Shown here piece after piece: positions 53,415-64,000 of a stretch of 64,000 bases of DNA. The position numbers and the translations under genes are program-made. The notes below the pieces were generated by a model. The model saw only the letters and a program-made list of their open reading frames with translations. It made no database searches and was not told where the DNA came from. The stretch spans positions 2,270,820 to 2,334,819 of the forward strand of contig JACTAT010000045.1 in assembly GCA_014526335.1 (NCBI GenBank), written 5' to 3'. Position 1 is the first letter of the stretch. Every line of letters begins with the position of its first letter. This DNA is from Chrysaora quinquecirrha (taxonomy: Eukaryota > Cnidaria > Scyphozoa > Semaeostomeae > Pelagiidae).

Positions 53415-56400
53415 CATTTTTCCTTTGCTATTTAACACACGCATACACACTACATTGTTGATAGGGTAAAACTGGATTTTATATGGAAATATAATGAAAA
53501 ATACCGCAACTTTTTTCAAATGTTGTGCTTGTGTTTAAAGCAAATGATAAAATACGAAATTTAACACATACTTTCTGGCCGTTTCTTAACTTTCTGCTAG
53601 CATCTAAACGGGGGAGGGGGGCGAGGGGGCTAAATCACTCCATCAAAATCTAGTAAATCCTTGATGTAAAACCTATTGTTTTCTTGAAAACCTCTTGGAA
53701 GTCTTTTTTAAACGAAAAATGGTACCTCTTTTAAAGAGATACTTATTATCTCTGGCTTATTGAAAGTTTAGAATTTTATGATGGAGAGTCATAACGAAAC
53801 ATGTTTTGCAACCTAAAAATTGTAGCCTTTCTTGTCAAATTCTTAGAACTTTACGCCGGTGTTTTGGTTTGAAAAAGTAAAGAGCGTCAAAAGCCTTTTG
53901 TTTGGGCAAGCTTGAGGAAGGGACACCCAGAGGCCCTAAGACCCAATCTAGCTGGCTACTTGCCTCCTCTCTTCCTTCGGCACTTTCACTGTTACCCGAA
54001 GACTGACAAAGCCCCTAATATTTGCACATCAAGTCAATTGCGTACCCAAAGGGGAAAATAGGGGGATTGGACCCTAAACATATTTAAAATATGGTTCTCG
54101 AGGTTTGTCGATTGTTGTAAACTCAATGACGGGGTGACGGGGTGTAGTTAACGTAAATCAAATAATAGGGAAATACTTTGCCAAAAGGACTTCCTCGCAT
54201 TTATAAGGTTTTAAAGGGTATGATCCGAAACAATTCCCCAGACCCCCCCCCCCCTAGTAGAGTCTTGGAAACGCCTCGCACATCTATCCTCAGTATAGAC
54301 CACCAAAATGACTCCTATATACCTTTGCTTGAAATTTCATAAAATCTACCATTTACGTGACGCAAACCACAAAAGTCTAAATTGGTAATTAATAAATTAG
54401 AGATTTGAAAAATAAATAATTAGATCACTTAACAATCAACAACACTAAACACATAAAAATAAGTTACAAGATATAAGGAGAAAAAGCATGCATAGAAAGG
54501 TACTGCGAGTAAGCTGGGAAAGTTCACAAATCTGGCAAGACGCAGGTGTACATCAAGGAGAGTCATAATCTGTCTATTTTCACCTTGGGTAATGACTATA
54601 CCGGGACTATACAGTACAGCAGAGGGTGTGAAGTACAGTGAAGGATGTTCAGTACAGTTAAGGGATATCATCAGTACAGTGGAGGATATTCAGTACTGTG
54701 GAGGGATTTTATCAGTACAGTACAGTCAGTACTGAACATTCTCCACCGTACTAATGATATCCCACCACTGCATTAAACATCCTACACCTTACTGATGATA
54801 TTCCTGCACTGTACTGATGATATCTCTCATCTGTACGGAATATCCTCCAAAGTATTGCATAGACATTACCCAGGGTAATTTTGTAAATAAAATGTAATGG
54901 AAGGAGCAATGAATACAACGTTAGGAAAGGAAACATTTTCATTCAAAATCGATTTCTCTGGCGCCTTCAGTTACACTGCTCCATTTTATTCGCGTAATCG
55001 ATTCAGCGTAAATGCAGAAAGATATTCTACTTTTTTTTTAATTCAAAGAGAATCGCATGAACATTCTCTTTGAAGGCCTGATTCAAGCCTCTTGTTTCTA
55101 ATGTGCCGAACTAAACTGGGCTAGGGGCGACATTTGAGCGTGTTTAGCACTACTCCCCGTTTCAAACGTCCAAGTTCATGACGTCACTCCTAATGCATTT
55201 TACGATGGTAAGGTACTTGACAAGTTCGCTGCTTGCAGGGAATCCTCTCCTGAGTCGCACGACTTCGCAAGATCAGCGGGCCACATCCAAACTTGTCATT
55301 CTAAATATTTTTAGTCACCCGGCATATCGTGTAGTATATTGTTGAAATAAGTTCGGCACTCGAGGAGAACGACGTTTGGAGCGAAGCGGCTCTTGAGTCG
55401 CTTTGTCGAGCAAAAGCAGTTTGCCGCTTCAAAGCATGCCGTGCTTAATGTTTCTTGACATAGGTTCGACACACGAGAATAACCCAGTCGATCGAAAGCT
55501 GTTAGGCGCTTCAAAAAAATGCTGCACTTAATTATTTTAAGCACCGTGCCCTTCCTGCACTTAATTCTTGAGATAAGTTCGGCACCGGAGAAGAACGACG
55601 TTTGAAGCGAAGCCGCTCTCGAGTCGCATGGAAGCTGTTTGCCGCTTCCAAACATGCCGGACTTAATTGTTTCAAACGCCGTGCCCTTCGTGCACTTAGT
55701 TCTTGAGATTAGTTTGCCACACGAGATGATAAGAACGACGCTTCAACGCTAACGTTCAAATTATATTATCTCAAACCTTTTTGAGTCCTCGATTCTTTAT
55801 GAATTATCAGTACTGAATTCTCTTCATTGCAGTATCAGATTCTTTTTAATGCCCTGAGATTCACTCTCTATCTAGGAAACAAGATAGCTTTTCATCAAAT
55901 TTAGGCCAAAATCTGAAAATACAAAATGCAAGAATATTCAAGCTCAAACTCCTCTTTTTATGAGAATATTGTTAAGAATATTAAGTCTCTTAAGAATATT
56001 ATAAGAATATCGCTCAGCCTCGGCTTGTCTCCTTTTTAGCAGTTGCCTGTTTTACGATGTTCATAACAGAGAATCACATTCTTATTGTTATGATAGCTCA
56101 GATTTTTCTTTCGTTCGACCATTTCCTCGTAATGGAATGAAATTTGTTTTAACTATGTTCCCTGCAACCATATTAAATTTGAAAAAAAGAATAATTTTAG
56201 GATATATCCAGGTTCAAAACGATAGTATTTTTCGAAAAATATTGTACTTCAATTTCAAGCTAACGGAATGGCATGGTTGGTTTATTCAGATTGGCAATCG
56301 CAGCTGATGGGATTCAAATGGCACGATAATACAAAAATAAATAAAATGGCACTGCCGAAGGCTCAGTACACAGTCTGTTTAAAAACAACCAATAAATTTC

Positions 56401-56501
56401 AGCTTGTGTTCTAATGCTGAGTGTTCTTATTTTTGGGCTTCGTCTTTTAGCTGTTGTTCTTAATTTTTGTTCTCGACATTTTTCAATTTCACGAGATGTC
56501 T
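53415..56501. other. Intergenic stretch with local repeats
   Basis: Contents: a degraded CAGTGGCGTACCC-type element (54040-54280); inverted short repeats around cagtacagtggagg and ctccaccgtactg (54600-54860); three or four diverged units of about 130 bp at 55330-55745 (gaacgacgtttg, gccgcttcaaa, cgtgcccttc); and AAGAATATT-type fragments of the ATAAG TIR family (55945-56020). No gene was recognised. Confidence 0.55.
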
Positions 56502-56927
56502 CGAGGGGTGTATCACTTCATAAATCTCGTACACCTTCACGATAAATCTCCATAAATCTTTATAAATCTCATGAATCCTATTAATCTCTTTAAACCTCGT
56601 GTTTTAGCTACTGCGCAAGTGCACAAGCCTTGATTCGCCTGAGCAGGACTAAGCTATACAACGATTGTGGACAAAAGTGTGTGAGTTCTTCAAAGACCTG
56701 ATTTAAAGTTAAGGTCAAGTATTTGAGACCAGATCCAATCATTTTTATATTCATTGTGAAAGAAAGTTTCACAAGGCAAATTTGGAAATATCTGGAAAAA
56801 AATTTAAGAAATCCCTATATAAATCTTTGTAAATCTCAATGAATCCCATAAAGCTAACCAAAAAAGACAAAGAGATTTATAAATCCCATAAATCTCGTCC
56901 ACCATTTTTAGTAGTGATACACCCCTC
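56502..56927. mobile_element. CGAGGGGTGTATCACT TIR element with perfect 8-bp duplication
   Basis: A 426-bp element with ends CGAGGGGTGTATCACT and AGTGATACACCCCTCG. The flanks AGATGTCT (56494-56501) and AGATGTCT (56928-56935) are identical. An 8-bp duplication is typical of the hAT superfamily. The interior repeats ataaatctc/aaatccca words. Confidence 0.85.
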
Positions 56928-57749
56928 GAGATGTCTTATCTTTACTTCAGTGACTTCTGTGACTCCTATAAGCTACACCTTTTCAACTAAGGACCTCGTT
57001 TGAGCTTTAGCCTGTATTGCTTGGAGAGTTGGTCGGCTTGTTCATTGGTATACGTTTTACCTGGTAGTTCTACCTCCTAGTTCAATGGTAATATGCTGTA
57101 TTACTTTGCTACCGAGCTCAAGCTCTAAGGCAATATACCTTGTTGGATTGGGCTAGTCCCAGACTGTTTCACCGGTGCGCGCTTCTCATTATGATAATTA
57201 TTATATGATTCTTTGGGTGTGTTAATCAGTTGTGATGTGAGACAACGAGGAGTTGCTAAGTTTCTAGATTGACAAATCATGTTAAAACCAGAAATAATAA
57301 TCTTAACTACTAATTTGTAAATATGTTCTGTTGCTTTTCGTGATGTATAAAATTTGAAGGAAATGTCAAGTCTTTTTCCTGGATTAGTCTTCTTCAATTT
57401 AATTAAACTCCACAACATACCTCCTGATATTTTATCGCTTCACACAGAACCCTATTGGTCACGAGGATATTGACGGGGGTATTGCAAATTGGGGTATCGT
57501 ATTACGTATGGGACACAAACATTGGATTCACCTACCTTTCGCAATCAGACGAGTCTACACAGCAGAGTCTTGCACCAGTGGGTATCGTGTCCTTAAAATA
57601 CCATTGTTATAAAGGCGCTTTACAAGACCCAGCTAAAAAGGAAGAAAAAATACGTTTAATGCCTACGCCATAAAAAGATATAGACAGAGAAGTATTACAA
57701 CATGTAAGAAGAATGTAACGAAATGGTCGGGCGGCAACGGAGTGGGAAT

Positions 57750-58870
57750 TACACTAAATCCTCGAATAAGCCCCCGTTTTGCAAATAGATGGGGGGGGGG
57801 GCTAATTTCAAAGTTCAATCGTTCCAGTATTCCACAGAGTAGAAGAGAAAAAGGTAACTTGTGTATTCTATAATCAAAATTACCTGCTCGCCAATTATTG
57901 CTTGAACTGATAGTAAAACCTGTCAGCACTAGCTTTCGTAGTGTTTTAAGTAGTCAAAAGATGCATTAAGGGCAAAAACATATCTATAATGCCTTCGAAT
58001 AATTCCTCAGAGGGCTTATTGTAATAGGAACAGCTACTTCGTGTAAATGTAACGTATGTCTTCTTGCACGTTATGATCTTTCTATGCCTTCTATCTATTT
58101 ACGCAAGTACTTGTACGTCATTATAACTAGAACTTTCTGCTAGAACATAGTTGCATGTATAATTTCTAAATGCGCAATAGATCATGTGACTTGTAAATAC
58201 TATATGAAAAATAACTAAGAAACTCTGTAAATAAGTAGTCAGTCAGTAAAAAGTCAGTACGAAGTTAGTACGAAGTCGGTATGAAATCAATGTAAAGTCA
58301 GTTGATCAGACATGATAGAGAATCGTCTCTCAAATGTCGTCTGACTCCGTGTGTTCTCTGTGCGCACGTAAAACCCAAGCAGCAGCTAAAGATCCTTCTG
58401 CTACGAACGATCCCGATAACATTATACGAGGGAGGGAGGCTTATTTCCAAAAATGAATTCTCAGGTAGTGGCTTATTCGAGGGGGGGGGGCGCTTATTCG
58501 CAACCAATAAAATGCTTGACAAGCAAAGTTTCTCGACCTGACCAAAGGGTAAAACATTTCGCTTGACAAGCAAATTTCAAATTTTTGTCAAACAATTTTT
58601 GATCATTTGGCCAGGGCATTGCAAGAAATCGCTGTATCAAACGATTCGCAGGTAGGTCTTGGCCAAGCCATCAAACATTCATTGCTTGTTAAACATTTGA
58701 AACTTGTTTGTCTAGAAAAAATGTTTGAATGTTTGGCCACGTCGCGAAATATTGCTTGTCAAACATTCTTGTTGCTTGCGAATAAGCCCCCCTCGAATCA
58801 GCCCCTACCTGAGAATTCATTATGGAAATAAGCCCCCTTCCCTTTATAATAAGCCCCCCTCCCTTTAGAT
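57750..58870. mobile_element. CCTCGAATAAGCCCCC repeat family, several fragments
   Basis: Taaatcctcgaataagcccc at 57754 and the inverted gcttattcgaggggggg near 58470, with further copies at 58790-58860. Internal text at 57895-58000 (gtaaaacctgtcagcactag) is a diverged copy of the 126-bp array unit at 59724-60477. Confidence 0.6.
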
Positions 58871-59030
58871 GTTGCTTGGAACAAGAATTAAATGTTCTTG
58901 AAGTTTCTCAAAAAACACTGCTGTGCATATTCTGTTTGAGGGGCAATTTTTGGGCATGGCCAAACGGTCCAACATGCTTGTAAAGCAAATCTCAAATGTT
59001 TGACTGACAATGGTTTATTGTTTGACCAGA
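58540..59030. repeat. Hairpin-like repeats around acattttgcttgacaagcaa
   Basis: The words ccaaacggtcaaacattt, gcttgacaagcaaatttcaa and caatgtttgctcgtttgg-like text recur in both orientations here, and also at 38480-38880, 62490-62640 and 63780-63865. These are short palindromic elements of one family. Confidence 0.6.
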
Positions 59031-59053
59031 GCCTTAAGATTATAGAATATTAC

Positions 59054-61637
59054 CTTATCTTTGTAGTTCTTGAGTGGTACACTTTCGACAGAAACATAAG
59101 TTGGATGACTGTTAAGTATGTATTCCACTGCATCAGCCTCCTGTAAAAAAAATAAAGCTGAATAGTGAGCTAATAACGTTTTCGCTAAAGTTCAATTGGC
59201 TTTAGTTTGTTGTACTTAATTCTTATTTTGACACGGCAACCTATCAGCATGACAAGAAAATTAAATATGGGAATACTACATCAAAATGCAAAAAAATAAT
59301 ATAATGCTCCACCTCAAGTTTAAATTCAAGTGACTGCATAGGTAACTCGCGAAATACTCTTGAATTTTCTATGGTATGGTAGACAATCGCTGCATTATTT
59401 TCAACCACCAATCTGCGAAAAATATAAATGCGCATCTTCAAGTAAAAAATGTTAATTGTAATAAAATAAAATAAAGCTTGTAGGCATTGCACTAAACGTT
59501 TTATGGTCAATAAATGATTACAGTCAATCCTCGCCCCCGGGGGGCTAATTTGCAGAAACGAAGTTTTTGGCGGGGGCTTATTCGAGGGGAGGGTTTATTC
59601 GAGGTGGGGTTATTTCAAAGTTCAATAGTTCTAGTACGTTTTCGACAGAGTAGAAGAGAGAAGAAAGATAACTTGTCTGTACTCTATAATAAAAATCAGC
59701 TGCTTACCAGCAGACAATGGCTGGTTATTGGTTGAACTAAGTAAAACCTGTCAGCACTAGCATTTGTAGTGTTCTCATTAGTTAACAGATGCAATATAGG
59801 CAAAATAATTCATAAGGCCTAATTCCCCATGGGGGCTTATTCGAGGGAGGTTATTGGTTGAACTTAGTAAAACCTGTCAGCACTAGCATTTGTAGTGTTC
59901 TCATTAGTTAACAGATTCAATATAGGCAAAATAATTCATAAGGCCTAATTCCCCATGGGGGCTTATTCGAGGGAGGTTATTGGTTGAACTTAGTAAAACC
60001 TGTCAGCACTAGCATTTGTAGTGTTCTCATTAGTTAACAGATTCAATATAGGCAAAATAATTCATAAGGCCTAATTCCCCATGGGGGCTTATTCGAGGAG
60101 GTTATTGGTTGAACTTAGTAAAACCTGTCAGCACTAGCATTTGTAGTGTTCTCATTAGTTAACAGATTCAATATAGGCAAAATAATTCATAAGGCCTAAT
60201 TCCCCATGGGGGCTTATTCGAGGAGGTTATTGGTTGAACTTAGTAAAACCTGTCAGCACTAGCATTTGTAGTGTTCTCATTAGTTAACAGATTCAATATA
60301 GGCAAAATAATTCATAAGGCCTAATTCCCCATGGGGGCTTATTCGAGGGAGGTTATTGGTTGAACTTAGTAAAACCTGTCAGCACTAGCATTTGTAGTGT
60401 TCTCATTAGTTAACAGATTCAATATAGGCAAAATAATTCATAAGGCCTAATTCCCCATGGGGGCTTATTCGAGGGGGGGGGCTAATTTGCAAAAATGAAT
60501 TCTTAGATGGGGGCTTATTCGATGGTGGGGGCTTATTCGAGGATTTACGGGTAAGTCCAATGAATGACGTCCAGGAAATTTCAAATTTCTAAAAATTCCA
60601 ACTCTAGATTTTCTTAGACTTTTTTATTTTCGTATTAATATCAACTACTATAGCATCAAGGCATCCGAATCACTTGAAATTTGAAAAATGTGTAAGAAGG
60701 TTGTACGGATAATTCATATTTTTATCTCAATGTTTCTGGACACTGAAATTACGATAATACTAGGGAAACTAACGCAAAACAGACGTTTTTCCTCAAGAGG
60801 AGAAAGTCTATAACTCTATTTTTACATAATTTATTTTAAGTTGATTTAATCGTAGCTAGAGCCAACAAAATATGTTTCTGCACATTCGTCCTCCTAGAGG
60901 ACATTGTGCTGCCCAAATGCCCGGTCATGAGAAAAGCCGACGGCCACACTGCTTTCGCAGCCAGTCGATACAACGCGCATCTTCAGTGGCCCAGAAGTTG
61001 TCCCCGCATTATCTGGTACTTATTTACCTCAAAGAGATGATCTACCTATCCACGGAGGGATCGAAGGTTGAGGCGACCTGCAGCTCAAGGAGGTCAGATG
61101 CTGTAGAATTAATAATCGTTGGGTTTGAGTAAGGGACCTCTAGCTTGACTGCACGGAAATTAATCTAATACACCATGGCCACAAGTTGGGCTATAGAGCC
61201 CATAAATCGTAAAAAAAAACTTGGAGTATAGCCCCCAAGTCGTTAAGAAATAAAACGAGGGGCCCGTTATTTGAGTGATTCGTATATGCATTACCGAAAG
61301 GCAACGCTGACCCACTCTCATGCTAGGTGGTAAGCGAAAAGGCATCGGGTACCTTTGTAGGGTGTTTGCATGGAATTGCGTTGTGTTACGAGTGAATACA
61401 GAGACTGTCTCAGTGAACGTGAATGACTGACGCAGAAATCGTCGAGAATTGGCAGAAAAATTGTCAAACCCACCAAGTATAGCTGTCTTGGGTTTAACAA
61501 CAACTACAACAGCCCTCACCTTGCAATGGCTGGTCTGATAACCCTAACTTCAGAGTCGCGTTCAAGTTTCGATTCTCCATGCACTCTTTCGTTATCCCAG
61601 AAAGCACCATTTCCATGAACGCTGCATCTTAGCTCCT
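59054..61637 (-). CDS. RIOX1: Ribosomal oxygenase RIOX1/NO66, three C-terminal exons (partial)
   Basis: RIOX1 is a nuclear/nucleolar JmjC 2-oxoglutarate oxygenase that hydroxylates a histidine of ribosomal protein RPL8. Exons on the minus strand: 61637-61520, 59412-59313 and 59140-59054; phases match (2,0) with acceptors TTTTTCAG, TTCGCAG and TTTTACAG and donors GTGAGG, GTGGAG and GTAATA. The joined product, about 101 residues, reads ...VRVIRPAIARLV, AAIVYHTIENSRVFRELP, ADAVEYILNSHPTYVSV. This follows the NO66 C-terminal winged-helix region (ARLV...YYTVENSRV..., ADAMELLLGSYPEFV in the human protein, from general knowledge). The JmjC catalytic exons should lie to the right, beyond the window; the final exon (a LYDKGLL-like ending) was not found in 53.4-59.05 kb. 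Intron 59413-61519 contains a 126-bp tandem array. Confidence 0.8.
59724..60477. repeat. Tandem array, 125-126-bp unit, six copies
   Basis: The phrase ttattggttgaact starts at about 59724, 59851, 59977, 60102, 60227 and 60353. The last five units are nearly identical and each ends ggggcttattcgagg. The array lies inside a CCTCGAATAAGCCCCC-type element (outer ends tcctcgcccccgggggg at about 59527 and ggggcttattcgaggattta at about 60545), in a RIOX1 intron. Confidence 0.93.
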
Positions 61638-61790
61638 CTGAAAAAGCGACGAACAAGAATCAGAGTCTCAAAGGATTTTACAAGTATTTTATCTGGCACT
61701 TGACGATACTGTCACTGATGGAGCTGCAAAAGGGGGAGCGAGTAAACGCAGAATTCCAGGGAAACGTGAAAAATATTGATGGAAAGGTAA

Positions 61791-62193
61791 GGGCCTGTTT
61801 ATATGAGAAAAACGCTTCACCTGCCAGACCAGGATTTGATAGGGGAGGAAAATTTTTTGCTTCTGTTTATATGGCATTTTCACTATACAGCCCCGGGGCC
61901 GAGAAGTGAAGTGTTTAAAAGTCTCGCTTCCATGAAATGAGAATGAGGATTCTAGCATTCTACTCAAACAGATTCACCTCACCGTACAGGTGGTACTTCG
62001 TTTACATGGGACGCATTTACATCATCTGGGTGAAATTTCACCTTGGTTGAGGTGAAATCTCACTATACCGGTGGCGTTGGGTTCGTCATATAAACACAAA
62101 ATCAGAACTACAAAGAATTCTATAGGAAGGTGAATCTCGCAAATCAGCCCCGGGTCTGGCAATTGAGGTGTTTTCCCTGATATAAACAGGCCC
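61791..62193. mobile_element. GGGCCTGTTTATAT TIR element (Harbinger-like MITE), TAA duplication
   Basis: A 403-bp element with ends GGGCCTGTTTATAT and ATATAAACAGGCCC, flanked by TAA on both sides (61788-61790 and 62194-62196). TWA targets are the rule for PIF/Harbinger elements. Related to 7861-8170. It lies upstream of the RIOX1 exon at 61520-61637, presumably intronic. Confidence 0.85.
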
Positions 62194-62642
62194 TAAGATT
62201 ACTTTTTCGTGTTTGTAATTTGGCTAAAATTTACTTTTCTTGGTGAAGAAAAATTTGAATTATTATTTTGGGGAGGGTCTATTTCAATTTATTTTTTGAA
62301 CATTAACATTTGAACATGGAGTATTTGTAATAAGCCGTACACTGAAATAAAGCAATTTTGTAATACAGTAATTTTTTATTTAGCCAGCCGGTCCAGATCT
62401 TCCCAGCTGCAAAGGGTTTCGACAATGCATCATTTTTTCTTAAATAATTCAGGTCAAGATATAAATCAATAATCTAGCTACATAGCTTGGCCAAACTATC
62501 AAACATTTGAGATTTGCTTTACAAGCAATGTTTGCTCGTTTGGTATTACCAAACATTGCCTGAGAAGCAGCATTCGGAAGCATGTGTTTCAAAAACTTTA
62601 AAAAACATTTTAATACTTGCATGAAGCAAAAAACGTTGGACG

Positions 62643-63762
62643 CAGTGGCGTAGCCAGGGTCTTGGGTTTGGGGGGGCAAAGAATAAAAAAATATGGGGGT
62701 CCGGGGGCTTTCCCCCGGAAAAATTTTTGGGACCATGCCTTTCTACAATTGGTAAACGGCCCTTTAGAAAAAAGATTTGACGAGTTTTCAAACGGAGAAA
62801 ATATGCTGGATAATTCTTGCTTTTCACTATAATTTATTGACAGCAGATCTACTATCTTCTATGCCAGGGAGAAATTGTTATTAGACCATCGAAATTCACA
62901 AAGCTAACAAAATGTACGTGCAAACACCAAATTTGTTACAAAGCGCTTTAAAGTACGAAAATATGGAAATAAAAGTCTCAAACTAATTAATGGGAGACAC
63001 ACAAAACTAGGGGGGTCCGGGAGTATGCTCCCTCGGAAAAATTTTCATTTTTTGACTTCTAAAATTGCATAGAATGGAAAATTTTTTGCTTGCCTATTGT
63101 GTTACATACTGGAAATATCCGCAGACATCTCTCCTCACCTGCTTTTTGGAAACACTTGCTCTCCTGTTGATGTAGAACATTCTGGCCAAGAATACTTATT
63201 ATACGAAGCGGTGAAAATTTTCATTCTACGCTTATCTACTACAAACATGCACTGCGTTGTCTGATCTTTCGTTTACCCTAATAATAAATACCTCTTGTTT
63301 TTGCCTTTTCGTTCTATTTCGTTTTATTTCGACAACGAGAGAAAGGAGAGTGACGTTTTGACTTTTCACCACAGCAACAATACGCAAGGGAGGTCTTTTG
63401 AATAAGCTTGAAATCTGTCCGACGGGATCGTAAAAACACAAGAAAGGTCCGTACTTTTAGAACCCTTCACACATCAAGACCTATTGTAACAGGAGGGACG
63501 TGTGGGTTGAAAAATAGTAAACACGTGGCGTTAATTGCCGCATAACATTAGTTGTAGAACATTTTCCTGGAACTGAGCAGGTGGGATGACATCTCTACTC
63601 TTTTTCGACATTGAAAGATATTTAATGCCTAACGGTTGTCATAATTTCTCTTACCCCCCACCCCACCGATTTTATTGCAGAATTGGACTTTTCTAAAACA
63701 CCAACTTTTCAACTATTGGGGGGCGACCGCCCCCCCCTTGCCCCCCCTTGGCTACGCTACTG
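62643..63762. mobile_element. hAT-type non-autonomous element, 1120 bp, with 8-bp duplication
   Basis: Ends CAGTGGCGTAGCC and GGCTACGCTACTG are followed inward by G- and C-rich tracts. The flanks GTTGGACG (62635-62642) and GTTGGACG (63763-63770) are identical. An 8-bp duplication with CAG-type ends fits hAT. No transposase was seen. It is inserted in an older palindromic repeat of the acattttgcttgacaagcaa family, whose halves lie on either side. Confidence 0.88.
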
Positions 63763-63770
63763 GTTGGACG

Positions 63771-64000
63771 AGTAATGTTTTGCGATGTGGCCAAACGGTC
63801 AAGCATTTTGCTTGATTAACAAATCGCAATGATTGACCAACAATGTTTGTTGGCTTGGAAAGGGCCTAGCACACGAAATGAACTGCTTCAGCTAGCACGA
63901 CAAGAAGTTCGTGACCGTATTAGACATGATAGTCACCACTTATCATGACAAGCCTTTGATATTTAGTTGGGCAACATTTCGGGAGAGATCCGTCTCCCAT
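63771..64000. other. Right edge of the window
   Basis: Contains the right half of the palindromic repeat interrupted by the hAT element (ggccaaacggtcaagcattt), then sequence with no recognised feature. Confidence 0.5.

Noticed and set aside
57125..57418. Minus-strand 97-residue ORF ending near a GT donor (CAACAAG|GTATAT), possibly a first exon.
   Set aside because: No partner exon, no recognised family and no clear start context.
60872..61132. Plus-strand 86-residue ORF in the RIOX1 intron.
   Set aside because: No splice sites, homology or codon pattern to support it; the surroundings look like repeat sequence.
63125..63200. Possible minus-strand exon with donor AAGCAG|GTGAGG upstream of RIOX1.
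   Set aside because: It lies inside the hAT-type element and does not resemble RIOX1.

Overview
This is a window of animal nuclear DNA: AT-rich, with many small exons bounded by GT-AG (one GC-AG) splice sites, mitochondrial and signal-peptide genes with metazoan orthologues, and introns and spacers packed with short non-autonomous transposons, tRNA-derived SINEs and satellites. A non-bilaterian such as a cnidarian would fit, but that is inference; the sequence does not fix the species.

Layout. 1-471 holds the last exon of a gene whose 5' part lies outside the window. 2.7-6.8 kb has minus-strand exons of TRP-type cation channels: an ankyrin exon (2716-3047) and pre-S1, S1-S2 and S3-S4 exons (4830-6847), in an order that one gene cannot explain. 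11.7-13.2 kb (+) is a three-exon secreted protein: signal peptide, glycine-rich attacin-like segment, furin-type site and cysteine-bearing NTR-like C-terminus. Its last exon is repeated with an identical protein sequence at 182-471. 13.6-20.35 kb (-) is a five-exon gene for an unrecognised 704-residue protein, head to head with fumarate hydratase (FH, +, eight exons, 20851-30153, complete). 33.35-47.48 kb (-) is a complete inositol-trisphosphate 3-kinase (nine exons), in which a block of about 3.4 kb carrying exons 2-5 is tandemly duplicated; the upstream block carries a 1-base frameshift. 52683-53414 (+) is an intronless 243-residue ORF of unknown family. 59.05-61.64 kb (-) holds three exons from the C-terminal part of a RIOX1/NO66 ribosomal oxygenase whose JmjC part lies beyond the window edge.

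The genes are housekeeping, signalling and secreted-protein genes in ordinary eukaryotic arrangement, not a functional cluster. The most unusual material is in the repeats: a family of TIR elements in which one heptamer, repeated through each copy, changes in concert between otherwise homologous copies; a 3.05-kb fold-back element with about 590-bp arms nested inside such an element; a fold-back element built from 15-mer satellite inside an FH intron; several elements with exact target-site duplications; and two higher-order tandem arrays of 126 and 160 bp. The Gly-rich/furin/NTR precursor gene is the best candidate for undescribed biology among the proteins. All exon joins were derived by hand from splice sites, phase and family similarity.
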